This document shows, piece by piece, positions 11,000 through 21,615 of a stretch of 64,000 nt of DNA; the stretch's first letter is position 1; every line of letters begins with the position of its first letter. Location of the stretch: positions 2,604,001-2,668,000 of the forward strand of contig CADCSX010000006.1 of NCBI GenBank assembly GCA_902805475.1, in the 5' to 3' direction. The notes under the pieces were generated by a model, which was given only the letters and a program-made list of their open reading frames with translations, was not told where the DNA came from and made no database searches. Source of the DNA: Entonaema liquescens. Lineage: Eukaryota; Ascomycota; Sordariomycetes; Xylariales; Xylariaceae. A program made the translations under genes and the position numbers.

Positions 11000-12452
11000 A
11001 TGATCGAGCCCATGATATCTTGTCTCTCCTACACCTTTACATCTGCCACATATTATTCCTCTATCAGCATGCCTCGACTTTCCGCTACCAAGGCCTACAA
11101 AAAGTTCTTCCGCCACATTAGGGCGATCAAGATCTCCGAATGCTGCATTCAACGTATGCCTACCGAGATTATTGTCGAGATATTTAAGGCTTTAGAGAGT
11201 GCTAGTGATGTTTACTCATTGCTTCTCGCGTCAAGGAGGCTATATAACGTCTACCTTGGGAGTGAGAACCATATCGCAAAGGCACATATTTATCGTCAAC
11301 TCGGCGAGAATGACTACAAGCTAGGGGTAATGGCTATCGAATCCCGCAAAGTTCATCCGGGGGATCATAGAGGTATACTGGCTTTCTTCGACGAATATAT
11401 CCACCATAATGATTGGGGTATCAAATTATTCCGAATGTATACAGTCTTGCACCTCCCTGAGCTTAAGGAGGCGGCAGAATATATACTGGAAAACGAGGCC
11501 GGAGTGACCTTTGTGAAAACACGTGAGATTCTTCCAGATACAACTACGGAACGCGCTCGAAAGATTCGGGCTCTTTATATGTATGAAGTATATCTGAATC
11601 TATTTTATCGTCTTCCTCCTGGAAAAACCGAGAATGGTTTAACCTTCCGGGTAATTGACCCGCACTCGCCTTTGGTGGTTCGCTACTGGGCCACCTTCTC
11701 TCCTGGAGAAATCGCCCAGGCAAAAGTCATTGCCTCCTGGTCGTTTTGGCATTTAGGTACGTAAATAATCCTGTTTTTGTTTTCTTTTTCTTTTATATAG
11801 GTACCTATTTAATCTCATGGCTATTTGTTGGGATCCTAATCACTTACATTATTTACACCTAGTCGTACCGTCTCCCAACCACCCCCTACCGGATGCTCGA
11901 CACGGTCCAGGTTGTAGATGTCGCCACAATGATAATATTCCAGACAAGAAGAAAATATCGGTAAACCCCTCCGTGGAGCTCGAACCTCTCACAATACGTA
12001 GGAAAATACTATTCGCAAAGCTTGCCGGCATGCAAAGACTTTACCGTTGGCATTGCCAGACCAGAACGGACATTGATTCAGCGTATGAAGAGCTTTCTCA
12101 GTTTCTCATGACCATGAGGGAACGACCTCACTGCCATATTTCCCTCTTACGAGCCGGTCAATATCTATCCGAAGCACAGAAACTCAACCGACCTCGTTTT
12201 CACACCGATTTAGAGTCGTCAGTAGATAACTCCTGGGATATGAAACATGAACAATGGTGTGAGTACACAGGCATAAATTGGGCTAACCCACCTTCACGTT
12301 GGGCCGACGTTAGATCCATAGCCGAATACAATCCCGGGAGAGAAATGCTTTACGTCCGTTTTCTTAGTGACGATGCTTCTCTGGAGGAATGGAAACGATT
12401 GGTACATGCGCGCGATTGGCGTGTCACGCACTTGGGCGTGTCAATGACTTAG
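11000..12452 (+). CDS. F-box domain protein, two exons
   Basis: Exons 11000-11756 and 11863-12452 joined over a 106-nt intron (GTACGT donor, ACCTAG acceptor) give 448 aa; the phase fits and removes the stop after WSFWHLG. An F-box-like motif is at about residues 53-90 (RMPTEIIVEIFKAL, then LLLASRRLYNVYL). Downstream the protein is helical and charged without repeats, ending in EWKRLVHARDWRV. The likely role is an SCF substrate adaptor with unknown target. Translation could instead start at the methionine at 11069 (MPRLSATKAYKKFF), which brings the F-box closer to the N terminus. The second exon could also be a separate short gene, but the phase match favours one gene. Confidence 0.65.
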
Positions 12453-13901
12453 ACACAAGCTTTGAACAACCGACACCCATCTTTCTTTCGGTGGATTTTA
12501 GGGGGGTGAATATGGTATGAGTATGGGAGGCCAACGAGCTTTGCTTATAGCTGCATTCACTATATTGTATCTGAGTAGGTAGCTACTTATCAATTTTATG
12601 AAAAAAACGTTGACCTCCCCTATAAAGCCTGTGAATTGATCTTCGGGTTTGTCATACGGTTGGTATACAAGTTAATGCTGCCTGGGCTGCATGGGGTCAA
12701 CGCATTTCTTCGTCAAATTTCCTACGTCGAGTTGAGAGACATACGCTCATATTCAAACGTAGATGGCCCTCGTGGCTCTAGGTCGGGCCCTGGCGGAGTT
12801 CCAATATAAGGGTGAAACGAGCCGTGTACTGGTCATCGTAGTTGGACAGGAGAATGTCGTCGCATACGAGCGCTCTCACGCAATGGAGAGTTCCAAAAGG
12901 ATTATCCCTAATTCTCAAGGGCTACCGGGCTAGAAGGAGATAGAGGCCATTCGTATTATCATCTAGACTTGGCAAGAGTTGGATCGATGACTTTGGGAAA
13001 TATTGTTGGCGCCTTATGAGCAACGATGTATCGTCCCCGCTGAGTCCCATTTAGATATAAGCTGAAGAAACGACGTGTATTGATACGAACTATCTAGAAT
13101 GTTGCTGACATTAAGTTGGTTCCTTGAAGCCCTCCTCTCTTGATAGAATATAGCACAGAGATCCTTTACAATTTATTCCCTTGACGTCGTACTCGAAATT
13201 CTAAGGGGGCTAGCATACAGGAGGTAAATCTTAGGCGAGCCAACTAATAAAGCGCATAGAGGAATACTATCTTATATATCCGCCGGGAAGCCTGTCTACC
13301 GGCTTTTTTGGACATGGATTTGGCTGATGTAGGTAGAATTGATTCGGCGCAATTGTTCTTGGATGCCTATGCTCAGCATCAGATCGTGAGGAGAATAGTA
13401 ACTCGTAGAAGAGACAGCTACAGTGGTTATTTTAGTTTATACGCGTTATAATTATAGCACACATTCTAGGGCGAGGGTTGGGATTTACGTACTGCAGTGG
13501 GCTCTAGGTAGCTATAGGGCCTTATGCTGGGTGGATTCGCTGGAGTGCTCAGCACAGGTATAAAATGTAGAGAAATATGCGCTATAATGCGCTATAATTC
13601 TCATGACCTTTAGTGTCCAGTCCCCCTGCATTTAATTACCTGGGGCTCACTATTACCTTAGGTACTGAAGTAACGGCGAATTCGAGAAAAGACACTTGCT
13701 TGATAATTTCACTACGAGTAAAAAAGAAAAAAAAAGAACAACATTCTAATCATTAAATTTTCTACTCTGAGAGCTCTGATATGTATGCATTACAGCTGGG
13801 TATCCGGTGCCGACCTATTTCATACGAAACGTTCTCCGCGCGCCGCCTGAATGGTTATCACTCTCATTGATCCAGCGTCAAAGTACATAGGTAGTCCTCA
13901 T
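12453..13901. other. Intergenic region, no gene seen
   Basis: About 1.45 kb between convergent genes. A 56-codon ATG frame at about 12763-12933 is too short and unlike any family to call. A GCCGG hairpin-like repeat occurs near 13280-13305 and a short A-rich tract at about 13720-13738. No tRNA or transposon remnant was recognised. Confidence 0.5.
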
Positions 13902-15228
13902 TCATACTTGGGGCTCGAAAGAAGAAGCTGACCTGTCTCGTCGGACTGGATCACACAGCCTCTGTTCGTCTTCATCATCTACTCTCACCCAGTTTCCATT
14001 CCGGTTTGCGTGCCTGACAAGCTCAATCTGATCGACAACATTGATACCTGGTGGCACATCCCGGAAGTATCCTCTAGAAGCCGAAACATTCACATCGGTT
14101 TGAATATCCCTGCCGTAGAGGTTCTTCTTCATGGTGTCTTTGGTAGGACCTTCGAAAGGCCAACTTGAATTTGAATTTTCGTTCGAGCGGGAAAACACCA
14201 ACCGATATAAGGGGCGGTAAGTTGGTACTGACACAGCCAACATTCCGACAGTGAGCTCGATTATGCTGACTATAAGTGATGGCGTAGCATCCCCTAGGGA
14301 ACATTTGAATTAGAGGAACCTTCGACTACAGGACTGATTTGATGTACTTACATACTCCGTCAGCTGAACCGATCTGAAGGGAATAGAAAAGCCTTACAAT
14401 ACTAACAATGCACGCACTAGTAAAAGATATATATATATATAAGTAAAAAGCATGGTATGACAAAGATGTAAGTAAGGGTTGACCTACCTGCTCGCTATGC
14501 CGAATGTATATAGCACGAGCCACTTCTTCTGCTTAGCCATATGCAATTTCCACACAAGTGGGATAACCATCACCACAAGGAATATGTCCGTGATAACGTT
14601 GATGATACCGGAAATGAGGTTTTGCAAGCCGAAATTGATGCAGAAGCCCCCTTTCTCAGGTTCCCAGACGTAAGAGATAGGAGTGCATTGGAAGATGGCG
14701 ACGAATGCTCCCGATATGGCCCATCCGACTAGAAACAGGGTGACACCCCAAACTAGATAGTGGAAACCACGTATAGGGAATATGTGATAGTATAGACTTA
14801 GTAGACTGAACTTGATGAAAGCAATGGCGAGTACGTATCCCGCTTCGCCGGTAATGGATACCTGAGGTATATCAGATCGGCCGTGTTGGAAGAGCAAGCA
14901 AGGGAATAGGCAAAGTGTGCCGACTCACAATCTGTATCATCCGTATGTTTGTAGCGAACAATATGTGTCGTCCTATCCCGTATCTAGTCCCAAGTGCCCA
15001 GAAGGAGCTCACCATGATTAACAACAGCCAGGCGATTACAATACACCAATCGCTTAGATCGAGACGTAGGCGACCGTGCATCTTCCATCGTGAAACGAAG
15101 CGCAATATCAACACGAGAAGAGAGATAAATCCGCAGACTGAAGCAGTCGCGATGATGTTAGGGACTAATGTGTCGTCTGCATGTGCCTTGAAATAGGCTA
15201 TTTGCTCGGGGGTTAGCTCTGCTGACAT
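13902..15228 (-). CDS. Rhodopsin-domain (PTH11-like) integral membrane protein
   Basis: Four exons: 15228-14929, 14861-14488, 14416-14352 and 14293-13902 (introns 67, 71 and 58 nt, all phases consistent), giving 376 aa. About seven membrane helices lie in residues 20-275, followed by a cytosolic tail. Family landmarks include RWKMHGRLRLDLSDWCIVIAW, FIKFSLLSLYYHIFP, FQCTPISYVWEP and the junction-spanning VWDATPSLIVSIIELTVG. This matches the fungal rhodopsin-like domain of PTH11-type putative receptors (PF20684). It is probably a plasma-membrane sensor or orphan GPCR-like protein with unknown ligand. It lies at the edge of the biosynthetic cluster, but such proteins are frequent genome-wide, so membership is not implied. 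Confidence 0.85.
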
Positions 15229-15974
15229 CGTGGCTCGAAATCTTACGCCTAGCGAGTACTAGTAGGCGATAAAGAGTAGAAATCACGCATATAACCGGGC
15301 GTCTTGTTTTTTTCAGACCTGGTTATCGACTACATCGGGTCTTTGGAGGAACCCAGAATCGCGTCCACCACCACGTGGGATGTAGGTAGGTTGACAATAA
15401 TGAATCAATAGGGCGGGTAAGGCTCCGTCTAGACTAAATCGCTAGGTTCCATGGGGATTCTATCTTTAGAGTCCTTAATATGTACCGATGCTTAATGTGC
15501 CGATGGGATGCTTGCAGGTGGCTCAGCTTTCCCGAAAATTTTCTGAGCACAATTGGTGACATGGTGGGTGTTATTATATTGCCACACGTCTAAGCAGCCA
15601 CTCACGCCATCCCCTCGAACGTTACGGTAGAGTCGTGTAACCCACTGATGCAAACGAGGTTCCTTCCCGAGAAGAACCCCAGCAGAAGTATATTGTTCCT
15701 ACATGGCGCTGTTAGGGGGGGTCAGTCCTAGATGAAGAATGTCCGACATTTCCCTACCATGGTGCGTAGCATGTGCTTTGGAGATGATACCGGTAAGTAC
15801 CCGTATGTAAACAAGATATCTCACCGCGTAGACCTTGAAGTCCGGCGCATTTATTTTCGAGATGGCCCTTAAGAGAATGGACGAGAATGACCTTTAAGAA
15901 AGGCGAACATCTACCTAAATCTACGTCTTGTTGAGAACGACATATGCTATTGCGCTTCCTTCACCTAAAACACG
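15229..15974. other. Divergent promoter region
   Basis: About 750 nt between the rhodopsin-domain gene (-) and the small membrane protein (+). It contains both promoters. No open frame or RNA gene is supported. Confidence 0.5.
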
Positions 15975-16454
15975 ATGGCATTTTTGTACTTAGTTCCTAT
16001 GATTTCGTCAACATGTTCGCTGCTACTCGCGCACGACCAGTGGTTTTTCCTACGACTGTTCGATAAGCCAGATATACAAAGTCTGTCTAATCGAATACTG
16101 CCATCGTACTTCGACAGCTTATTCCAGCGTGGTGCGATCCTCGTTGTGACCTTGCTACTTACGACCATTTCCTCCTCAGTGGCCGTCATGTGGTCAGCAG
16201 AGGATCTGCTGCGCGACCGTGGCTCATGGGCTTGGTACTTGGCGGGTACCCTATCCTCCGTCAGCCATCTCGCCTTCGCACCATTCATATTCCCGCAAGT
16301 TCGCATCATTGTGACGACGACGACGGGAGATAAAGAAGCCTCCCTCAAGGGACTTCGTGGCTGGATGCGCGTTCATATCATTCGAAGCTTAACGTCGGAT
16401 TTGGCTGCTTGGATTTGCTTCGTTGCGGCCGCCGCTTATACCATAGAAGCCTAA
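15975..16454 (+). CDS. Four-helix membrane protein, paralogue A
   Basis: Single exon, 159 aa, with about four hydrophobic segments: the N-terminal MAFLYLVPMISSTCSLLL, GAILVVTLLLTTISSSVAV, SWAWYLAGTLSSVSHLAF and the C-terminal DLAAWICFVAAAAYTIE. It aligns by eye with the protein at 21616-22161. Shared landmarks are a P...SST/AST start, WYLAG/WYVAS followed by H(L/F)AFAP, and a W..(H/N)..R motif before the last helix. The size and helix layout recall DUF1772/anthrone-oxygenase-like proteins (HypC type) found in fungal polyketide clusters, but the similarity is in layout only and I would not assign that activity. It is divergent from the rhodopsin gene and convergent with the Zn2Cys6 regulator. 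Confidence 0.7.
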   Translation: MAFLYLVPMISSTCSLLLAHDQWFFLRLFDKPDIQSLSNRILPSYFDSLFQRGAILVVTLLLTTISSSVAVMWSAEDLLRDRGSWAWYLAGTLSSVSHLAFAPFIFPQVRIIVTTTTGDKEASLKGLRGWMRVHIIRSLTSDLAAWICFVAAAAYTIEA

Positions 16455-16897
16455 TGGAAAACACTGAAAAGTCCCCTTAAAAGGCGGAACTTTAGACGAA
16501 GCCGGTATGTAACTGCTATGCATACCGGTTGAGGGGTAAAAGCGGTGCTTACGGGACGGCGATCTTCCCTCGATTCGCGTACCTCGAGACAGATGAGGCG
16601 TTCCCTCGGCGGAACGGTGCCGTGATCTCGCTAAGTACCAAGTGGCTTGGGTGGCATTCAGTTGGTTAGAACTGGATGGTAGTATTTGGTTGGCTGGTTT
16701 AAAATTGATATCGTTGTATTTACCACCCTCTTTCAAACGCTTCGTTAAAACCCCAAACATTTCAAAGTTAATGCCTCGGGACAAGTCCAAGTTATACGAA
16801 ATAAACATGGAGGACAGCTACCATAGCATTCCATAATTTAACTACATTAATACAAGGTATGAGGCTTGGTTCAGCCCGGAGACATGGCAGAGGGCCG
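16455..16897. other. Intergenic region between convergent genes
   Basis: About 440 nt between the convergent membrane-protein and regulator genes. It includes an inverted repeat of 8-nt arms, CCGGTATG at 16502-16509 and CATACCGG at 16521-16528. A 139-aa minus-strand frame (16389-16808) has no family likeness and overlaps the membrane-protein gene, so I treat it as chance. Confidence 0.5.
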
Positions 16898-18407
16898 TTA
16901 TACGTCAGGTGACGCCCAGATCTCATTTTCCACCATCTTCAGGTACATCTGTAATCCTACCTGGCTCTGTTCCATCCTCTCGACTACAAACCCCACCGCT
17001 CGTAGGCAGAAATTTGGTGCATTCCCTCCGATTTGGCCTGTCTGTACGTCGTCCAGTATATCATCTAGGCTACCTTGTTTTGACTGAGACTCTTTATCTT
17101 GTCTTGCTTGAGTACCACCTTGTGTTTCAGTATTGTTCAAACCGATTGATAACATAGACGGTGTGGGAGAACTGGGTAGAGACACGCTGCTAATGGCGGA
17201 AGCCAGATGGCAATGACCGTGGTTCAGTCTTTTCAAAAGGTGAATAATTAGTTCAAGTACCATCATGACTTGAGTGCTCGAAGGGCGTTCGAATCTAGTT
17301 TCAGGCGGTTGCGCTGCCTCATTCTCACAATCCTGGACCGTGCTTGGATTCAGCTCGCCAAGCCTACCTACGTAAGAAAGGAGGAAGTTGCAGACTTTCT
17401 TAAACAAGTCTATAAGGCGGTGGTGGCATGCTAAGGCCATTAATGTAGTTGGGAGATCCGGAGTTGCACTGTTGAATGGGTCAGAAGATACAATGTCTGT
17501 AGGACTTGTATCTTGATCCAGTCCATTGGTGTACCCCTTGTGTGAGATTGTCCTGTCCATTATCTTTAGCAGGCTGCGGGTTGCTTCGATCATCTCATCG
17601 TGTAAAGGCGAACCGGCAGTGATCGCACTTATAGGTCGATTAGAAACAGTACGGATGGCGCGATATATCCGTAAATTAAGATCAGCTAATTCTTGAATAT
17701 TTCTTTCGATAGGATCTGGCGGTCGGTCTTGCTTGGTGGTAATAGATGCTTGTGCCTGTGCCGTGCTCTCACCGAGTAAGTCGAGACTATCATCTCTAAG
17801 CAATATATTTGTGAAATTTTCTTGACTCTCTGCACTGAAATCCAATTCGCTCATATCAATATCAGGGCTTATGAGAGAGTCTACCTTGTCGTGCTCGAGT
17901 GAGGATACGGATTGACACCATGGTGTTGTCAATTCAGTGCTGGTGAGATCGATAGGGCTAGGAAGCTGTTCACCTAGGCATAATGATGATTCCGAAGGTG
18001 GAATCTGGTCGTATGAGATTGTATTACGGCGCGTCCTCTCAGCGGCACTTGGCCGCGTTCTAGTATTGGGTTTTGGCAGAGGTGGTCGACCACTTCGCTG
18101 CTGGGCTATGTGAAACTTAGCTTCGTATTCATTAGATGAAGATGATATCCCTTGCGTTCCCAGAATACAGCTTCCGGGAAAAAGCTTCGGAAATACTAGT
18201 ATCGAGCTTCATAGTTGCTCAACAAGATGGGTTCTTACGGCTAAATATACATCTGGCACCAGCCCTCGCACATCGTATACACGACGTCGAGCTTTCGTAA
18301 GAATGCATCCATTGGTTGGGTGTCATCTTACACCGTACCTTAAGCTCACGACACCGATCGCAGGTCCGGCGTAGAGGCATGGTAGTATCTGAAGAATGGG
18401 TAGCCAT
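16898..18407 (-). CDS. Zn(II)2Cys6 AflR-type pathway regulator
   Basis: The likely cluster-specific transcription factor, nuclear and DNA-binding. Exon 1 (18407-18239) starts at ATG 18407 and encodes the binuclear zinc cluster: Cys16, 19, 26 then Cys43, 46, 53. The Cys26-Cys43 loop of 16 residues is longer than the usual 5-12. The donor is GTAAGA at 18238. Two in-phase acceptors exist: one leaves an 88-nt intron (exon 2 18150-16898, 473 aa), the other a 43-nt intron (exon 2 from 18195, 488 aa). The 88-nt form is more normal in length. Exon 2 contains a basic RSGRPPLPK segment and a helical C-terminal region (LMALACHHRLIDLF) that resembles the AflR domain (PF08493). It lies beside the MFS exporter, in the usual arrangement for pathway regulators. 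An open frame extends upstream of 18407, but the chosen ATG gives a typical short N terminus. Confidence 0.8.
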
Positions 18408-18421
18408 ATTTGAGCTGGGAG

Positions 18422-18432
18422 TCGTTATACGA
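18422..18432. promoter_or_regulatory. Candidate TCG-N5-CGA regulator site
   Basis: TCGTTATACGA matches the TCG(N5)CGA half-site layout reported for AflR-family factors. It ends 15 nt upstream of the regulator's own ATG, which would suggest autoregulation. An 11-nt match of this degeneracy is expected by chance fairly often, so this is only a candidate. Confidence 0.3.
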
Positions 18433-19194
18433 CGACTTCGGTAGAAGGTTGTAGTGGTGTGTGCTGCGCGCACCACTGGCAAAGCAGTAGCTCCCGTAAT
18501 TTGACCATAGCTCGATACTATATCCTTCGATGAAGTGGAAGCGTCGGTATCGTTTTCTTCACCCCGCACCAGCTTATACCAACATACAAGGTAAGTAGGT
18601 AAGTACAAGGTAAGGTAGAGATACTCCCCTTGTAGTTGTGATGTACTTGTGACCGGCCCCCAATCTACAATGATCTTCAGTGCCTTACGTATACTACAGC
18701 TACACACAACAAGGGTAGGATGAGGCTTATTTATTATGTGGACGCCCAGACTGCCAACCACAAATAGCAAAGCTATATCCTCAAATGTCAGGAGGGCACA
18801 TGAAGAGACCCCGCTTATATTAACAAATAACAGCTTGAAAAAGGGTCAAGACAAGCTGTACTAGGAATAATTCAACGAGCTCGACCGATCCAAACCACAT
18901 GAACAATGTACCTGTGCCTTTCCGGCGCCTGTGAACATGGTATCGATACAACTTAATGTTCTTTAATGGACATGTAACGGTAGCGGTACCCTATGAGGAG
19001 CTTTAGCGGTTCTAACTATTTTTTTATGGTAGGTCATAAATGCCAAGCATACCAAAAGAGAAATACAGTAGCAGCCCTACGATCTTCTTTTCTAATCTAG
19101 CAGTCTAACGACTATCACAGTAACTGTTTGGGGGCCATACCGCCACAAATCCCGGACTGTGCGAGTAAGGTTATGACTGTAGGAACGCTACGTC

Positions 19195-19227
19195 GGCTTA
19201 CAAGGGGCTTACAAGGGGCTTACAAGG
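19195..19227. repeat. Three tandem 11-nt repeats
   Basis: Three perfect head-to-tail copies of GGCTTACAAGG lie about 440-475 nt upstream of the MFS start codon, in the divergent promoter. They may be a replication-slippage product or clustered binding sites. Confidence 0.85.
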
Positions 19228-19518
19228 GGGGTTATACATGCCTCTATTCCCAGGACTTATACCCAACTACCGGCCTTTGCCCCACACCCCTTTGTTCTTT
19301 TCTTACACGTATCTTGGATTAATGTGATTTGTTATGGTTCTTCGCTTTCGTGTTACGTAGATACGTAGGTTAAGTACTTTGAAATGCAATATGAAGAAAT
19401 CAAGAAAACGAAATGCAAAATGTCTTTTGTGTCACCCACCAATTTATTGTAATTCAAGACGAAAAGCCCGACCGGCAGGCTTTTACCGCCGACAAATGTC
19501 AAATGTAGCTTCCATATC

Positions 19519-19529
19519 TCGATAGACGG
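19519..19529. promoter_or_regulatory. Candidate TCG-N5-CGG regulator site
   Basis: TCGATAGACGG fits the loose TCG(N5)CG(A/G) pattern and lies about 140 nt before the MFS start codon. No equivalent site was found in the shared PKS-NRPS/enoyl-reductase promoter, which weakens the case. Confidence 0.25.
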
Positions 19530-19669
19530 CAAACAGCCCTGGCCCAGTTGACTTTCCAGTCTTCTAGCTGTGAGTCTATACAACACATTACACTTTTGAG
19601 TCTATGATTGATATCCTCTCGTGCCTATCTAGACAATCAATTTTTAAGATACGTATTCCAGGACTAGAG

Positions 19670-21417
19670 ATGACGTCCGATCCACAGGCCTCGCAGCCTC
19701 GCTCCCAGCCCGGGCGAGGCTGGCGTTTTGGGTATGTTAGTTTTTACTATACGCCATAACGATCTGTGATATCCATGGCTAACTTCGAATCCTCGGGAAC
19801 TAGGCCATCATCGCATCCCTCTGTGCTGCGTCAATCCTGTCGGCCTTGGATGCAACGGCTACTTCCACAGCCATGCCTTCGATCGTTAAGGACCTTGGAT
19901 CGACTGTTGCCTATATCTGGATTGCGAATGCTTACTTCCTCACCATGACTGCTTTCCAACCCCTGTTCGGCCAGACATCCAACATCTTTGGCCGCCGAAG
20001 TTTAACGATTGGATCCGTCGTTCTGTTTGCTGTCGGATCGGCCATCTCAGGCCCCGCACCCAACTTCGGCACCCTTATCGCCGGGCGTGCTATCACTGGT
20101 ATAGGCGGCGGCGGTATCAACATCATGATCGACATAGTTATCAGTGACTTATTGCCTCTGAAGGAACGACCAAAATATATCGGCCTCATGTTCATGGTGT
20201 ACGCGGTTGCCGTTGCCCTTGGTCCGGTTATCGGTGGATTATTTGCTGAACGGGTGACCTGGAGATGGATATTCTACATCAATCTCCCCGTGGCAGCCGT
20301 GGCGCTTGTCATGTTGATCGTGTCGATGAAGGTCCGCCACCAGAAGGATACCGCTCTCAACTCATTAAAACGCGTTGACTTTAGCGGAAACTTCCTTCTC
20401 GTCGCGTCGGTCGTCTCCATTCTCATCGCTTTGACCTGGGGTGGTGTTGAATATCCGTGGTCATCCTGGAGAACGCTCGTGCCGTTAATCCTCGGCTTCG
20501 TAGGCTTAGCCGGATTTCTTGTCATACAGGCATCAAACCTAGTACCGGAGCCTACAATGCCTCTCAGATTATTTTCTAATCGGACATCCCTCTCTGGATT
20601 CTGCGTGACTTTTATTCATTCACTCCTCATGTACTGGCAGATCTACTTTCTTCCCCTTTACTTTCAAGCTGTCCTGGAGGCTGCTCCTATTACATCTGGG
20701 GTCTACCTTCTACCAACAGTCATCGTCTGTATGTTCTTCACCATAATTGCCGGTGTGGGGCTATCGAAGCTTGGCCACTTCCGTATCTGGCATTCCGTCG
20801 GCATGGCATTTTTCGCTATCGCCTTTGGACTTTTCTCTCGGCTCGACGGGGAGTCCACAACAGCATACTGGGCTGGAATTCAATGCATCGGAGCGGTTGG
20901 GATAGGCTTACTTATCTCGACAACTCTACCGGCAATACAGGCTCCTCTCGGTGAAGCTGATGTTGCAGTAGCCGTAGGGACTTGGGGCTTCGTACGCAGT
21001 TTTGGTGGGGTTTGGGGTGTAGCCATTCCAGCCACAGTCTTCAACTCGAGAGTGAACCAGTTACTTGGACGTTTAGACGATGCAAATATGCGTGAAAGAT
21101 TATCCGACGGAGGTGCTTACAGCCTGGCGTCTGGTGACTTTCTCGCCTCATTGAACTACGATCCAGTCTTGAAAGAAACGGTAAGGAGCATATATATTGA
21201 AAGTCTACAACGGAGCTGGCAAGTTGGTATTGCCTTCGCGCTTCTTGGCCTTATTATAGCCTTGATGACCAGGGAAGTTCCTTTACGCACCGAACTAGAG
21301 ACACAATTTGGATTGGATGAGGGCAATAATACTAGTTCTAGTTCCGAGAAAGGCAACGGGGTCGGTGTAGTTAGAGGCGACGAGCAGCTTGAGAGATTGC
21401 GGGCCGATGGCAACTGA
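19670..21417 (+). CDS. MFS exporter, DHA2-like, cluster transporter
   Basis: Proton-driven efflux pump, probably plasma membrane, about 559 aa with some 14 helices. Landmarks are GQTSNIFGRRS (motif A), ALGPVIGGLF (motif C) and WRWIFYINLP after helix 6, typical of fungal metabolite exporters of the DHA2 group. Exon 2 is 19804-21417. Exon 1 starts at ATG 19670 (MTSDPQASQPRSQPGRGWRF). The usual GTATGT donor at 19732 is out of phase with exon 2. The next GT (GTTAGT at 19736) restores phase and gives RFGY-AIIASLC, whereas relatives read WRFW-AI. A missing T in the run at 19726-19729 would explain this. The methionine-less frame start at 19846 is a TTG and not a real start. By position it probably exports the PKS-NRPS product. 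Confidence 0.85.
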
Positions 21418-21615
21418 GAGCCTTTGAAAGATAGTGCATGTGCTCAAGTAAGGAGGTGGTAGATACTCTCATAGAGCTACACTTAATACATAGTGACATT
21501 ATTTCGACCTCGAATCAAATCGAGTGAAGGCCAGAAGCAATAGAGCAAATGGCTATTCTATAATACACCTATCGATTCCGAAGCATCCCGGAAGTGATAA
21601 CAGAGTGTTTTCCTA

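Larger units (their letters stand above)
18408..19669. other. Divergent promoter region, regulator and exporter
   Basis: About 1.26 kb between the Zn2Cys6 regulator (-) and the MFS transporter (+). It holds the two candidate TCG(N5)CG(A/G) sites and three 11-nt tandem repeats listed separately. A 77-aa minus-strand frame at 19353-19586 has no family likeness. Confidence 0.5.

Noticed and set aside
12763..12933. 56-codon ATG frame in the 12.5-13.9 kb gap
   Set aside because: Too short and unlike any family; I could not extend it by plausible splicing.
16389..16808. 139-aa minus-strand frame between the membrane protein and regulator genes
   Set aside because: It overlaps the membrane-protein gene on the other strand and has no recognisable domain or composition bias of a real gene.
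19846..19848. Exporter start at 19846
   Set aside because: The codon is TTG (Leu) inside the first helix; the real start needs the upstream exon beginning at 19670.
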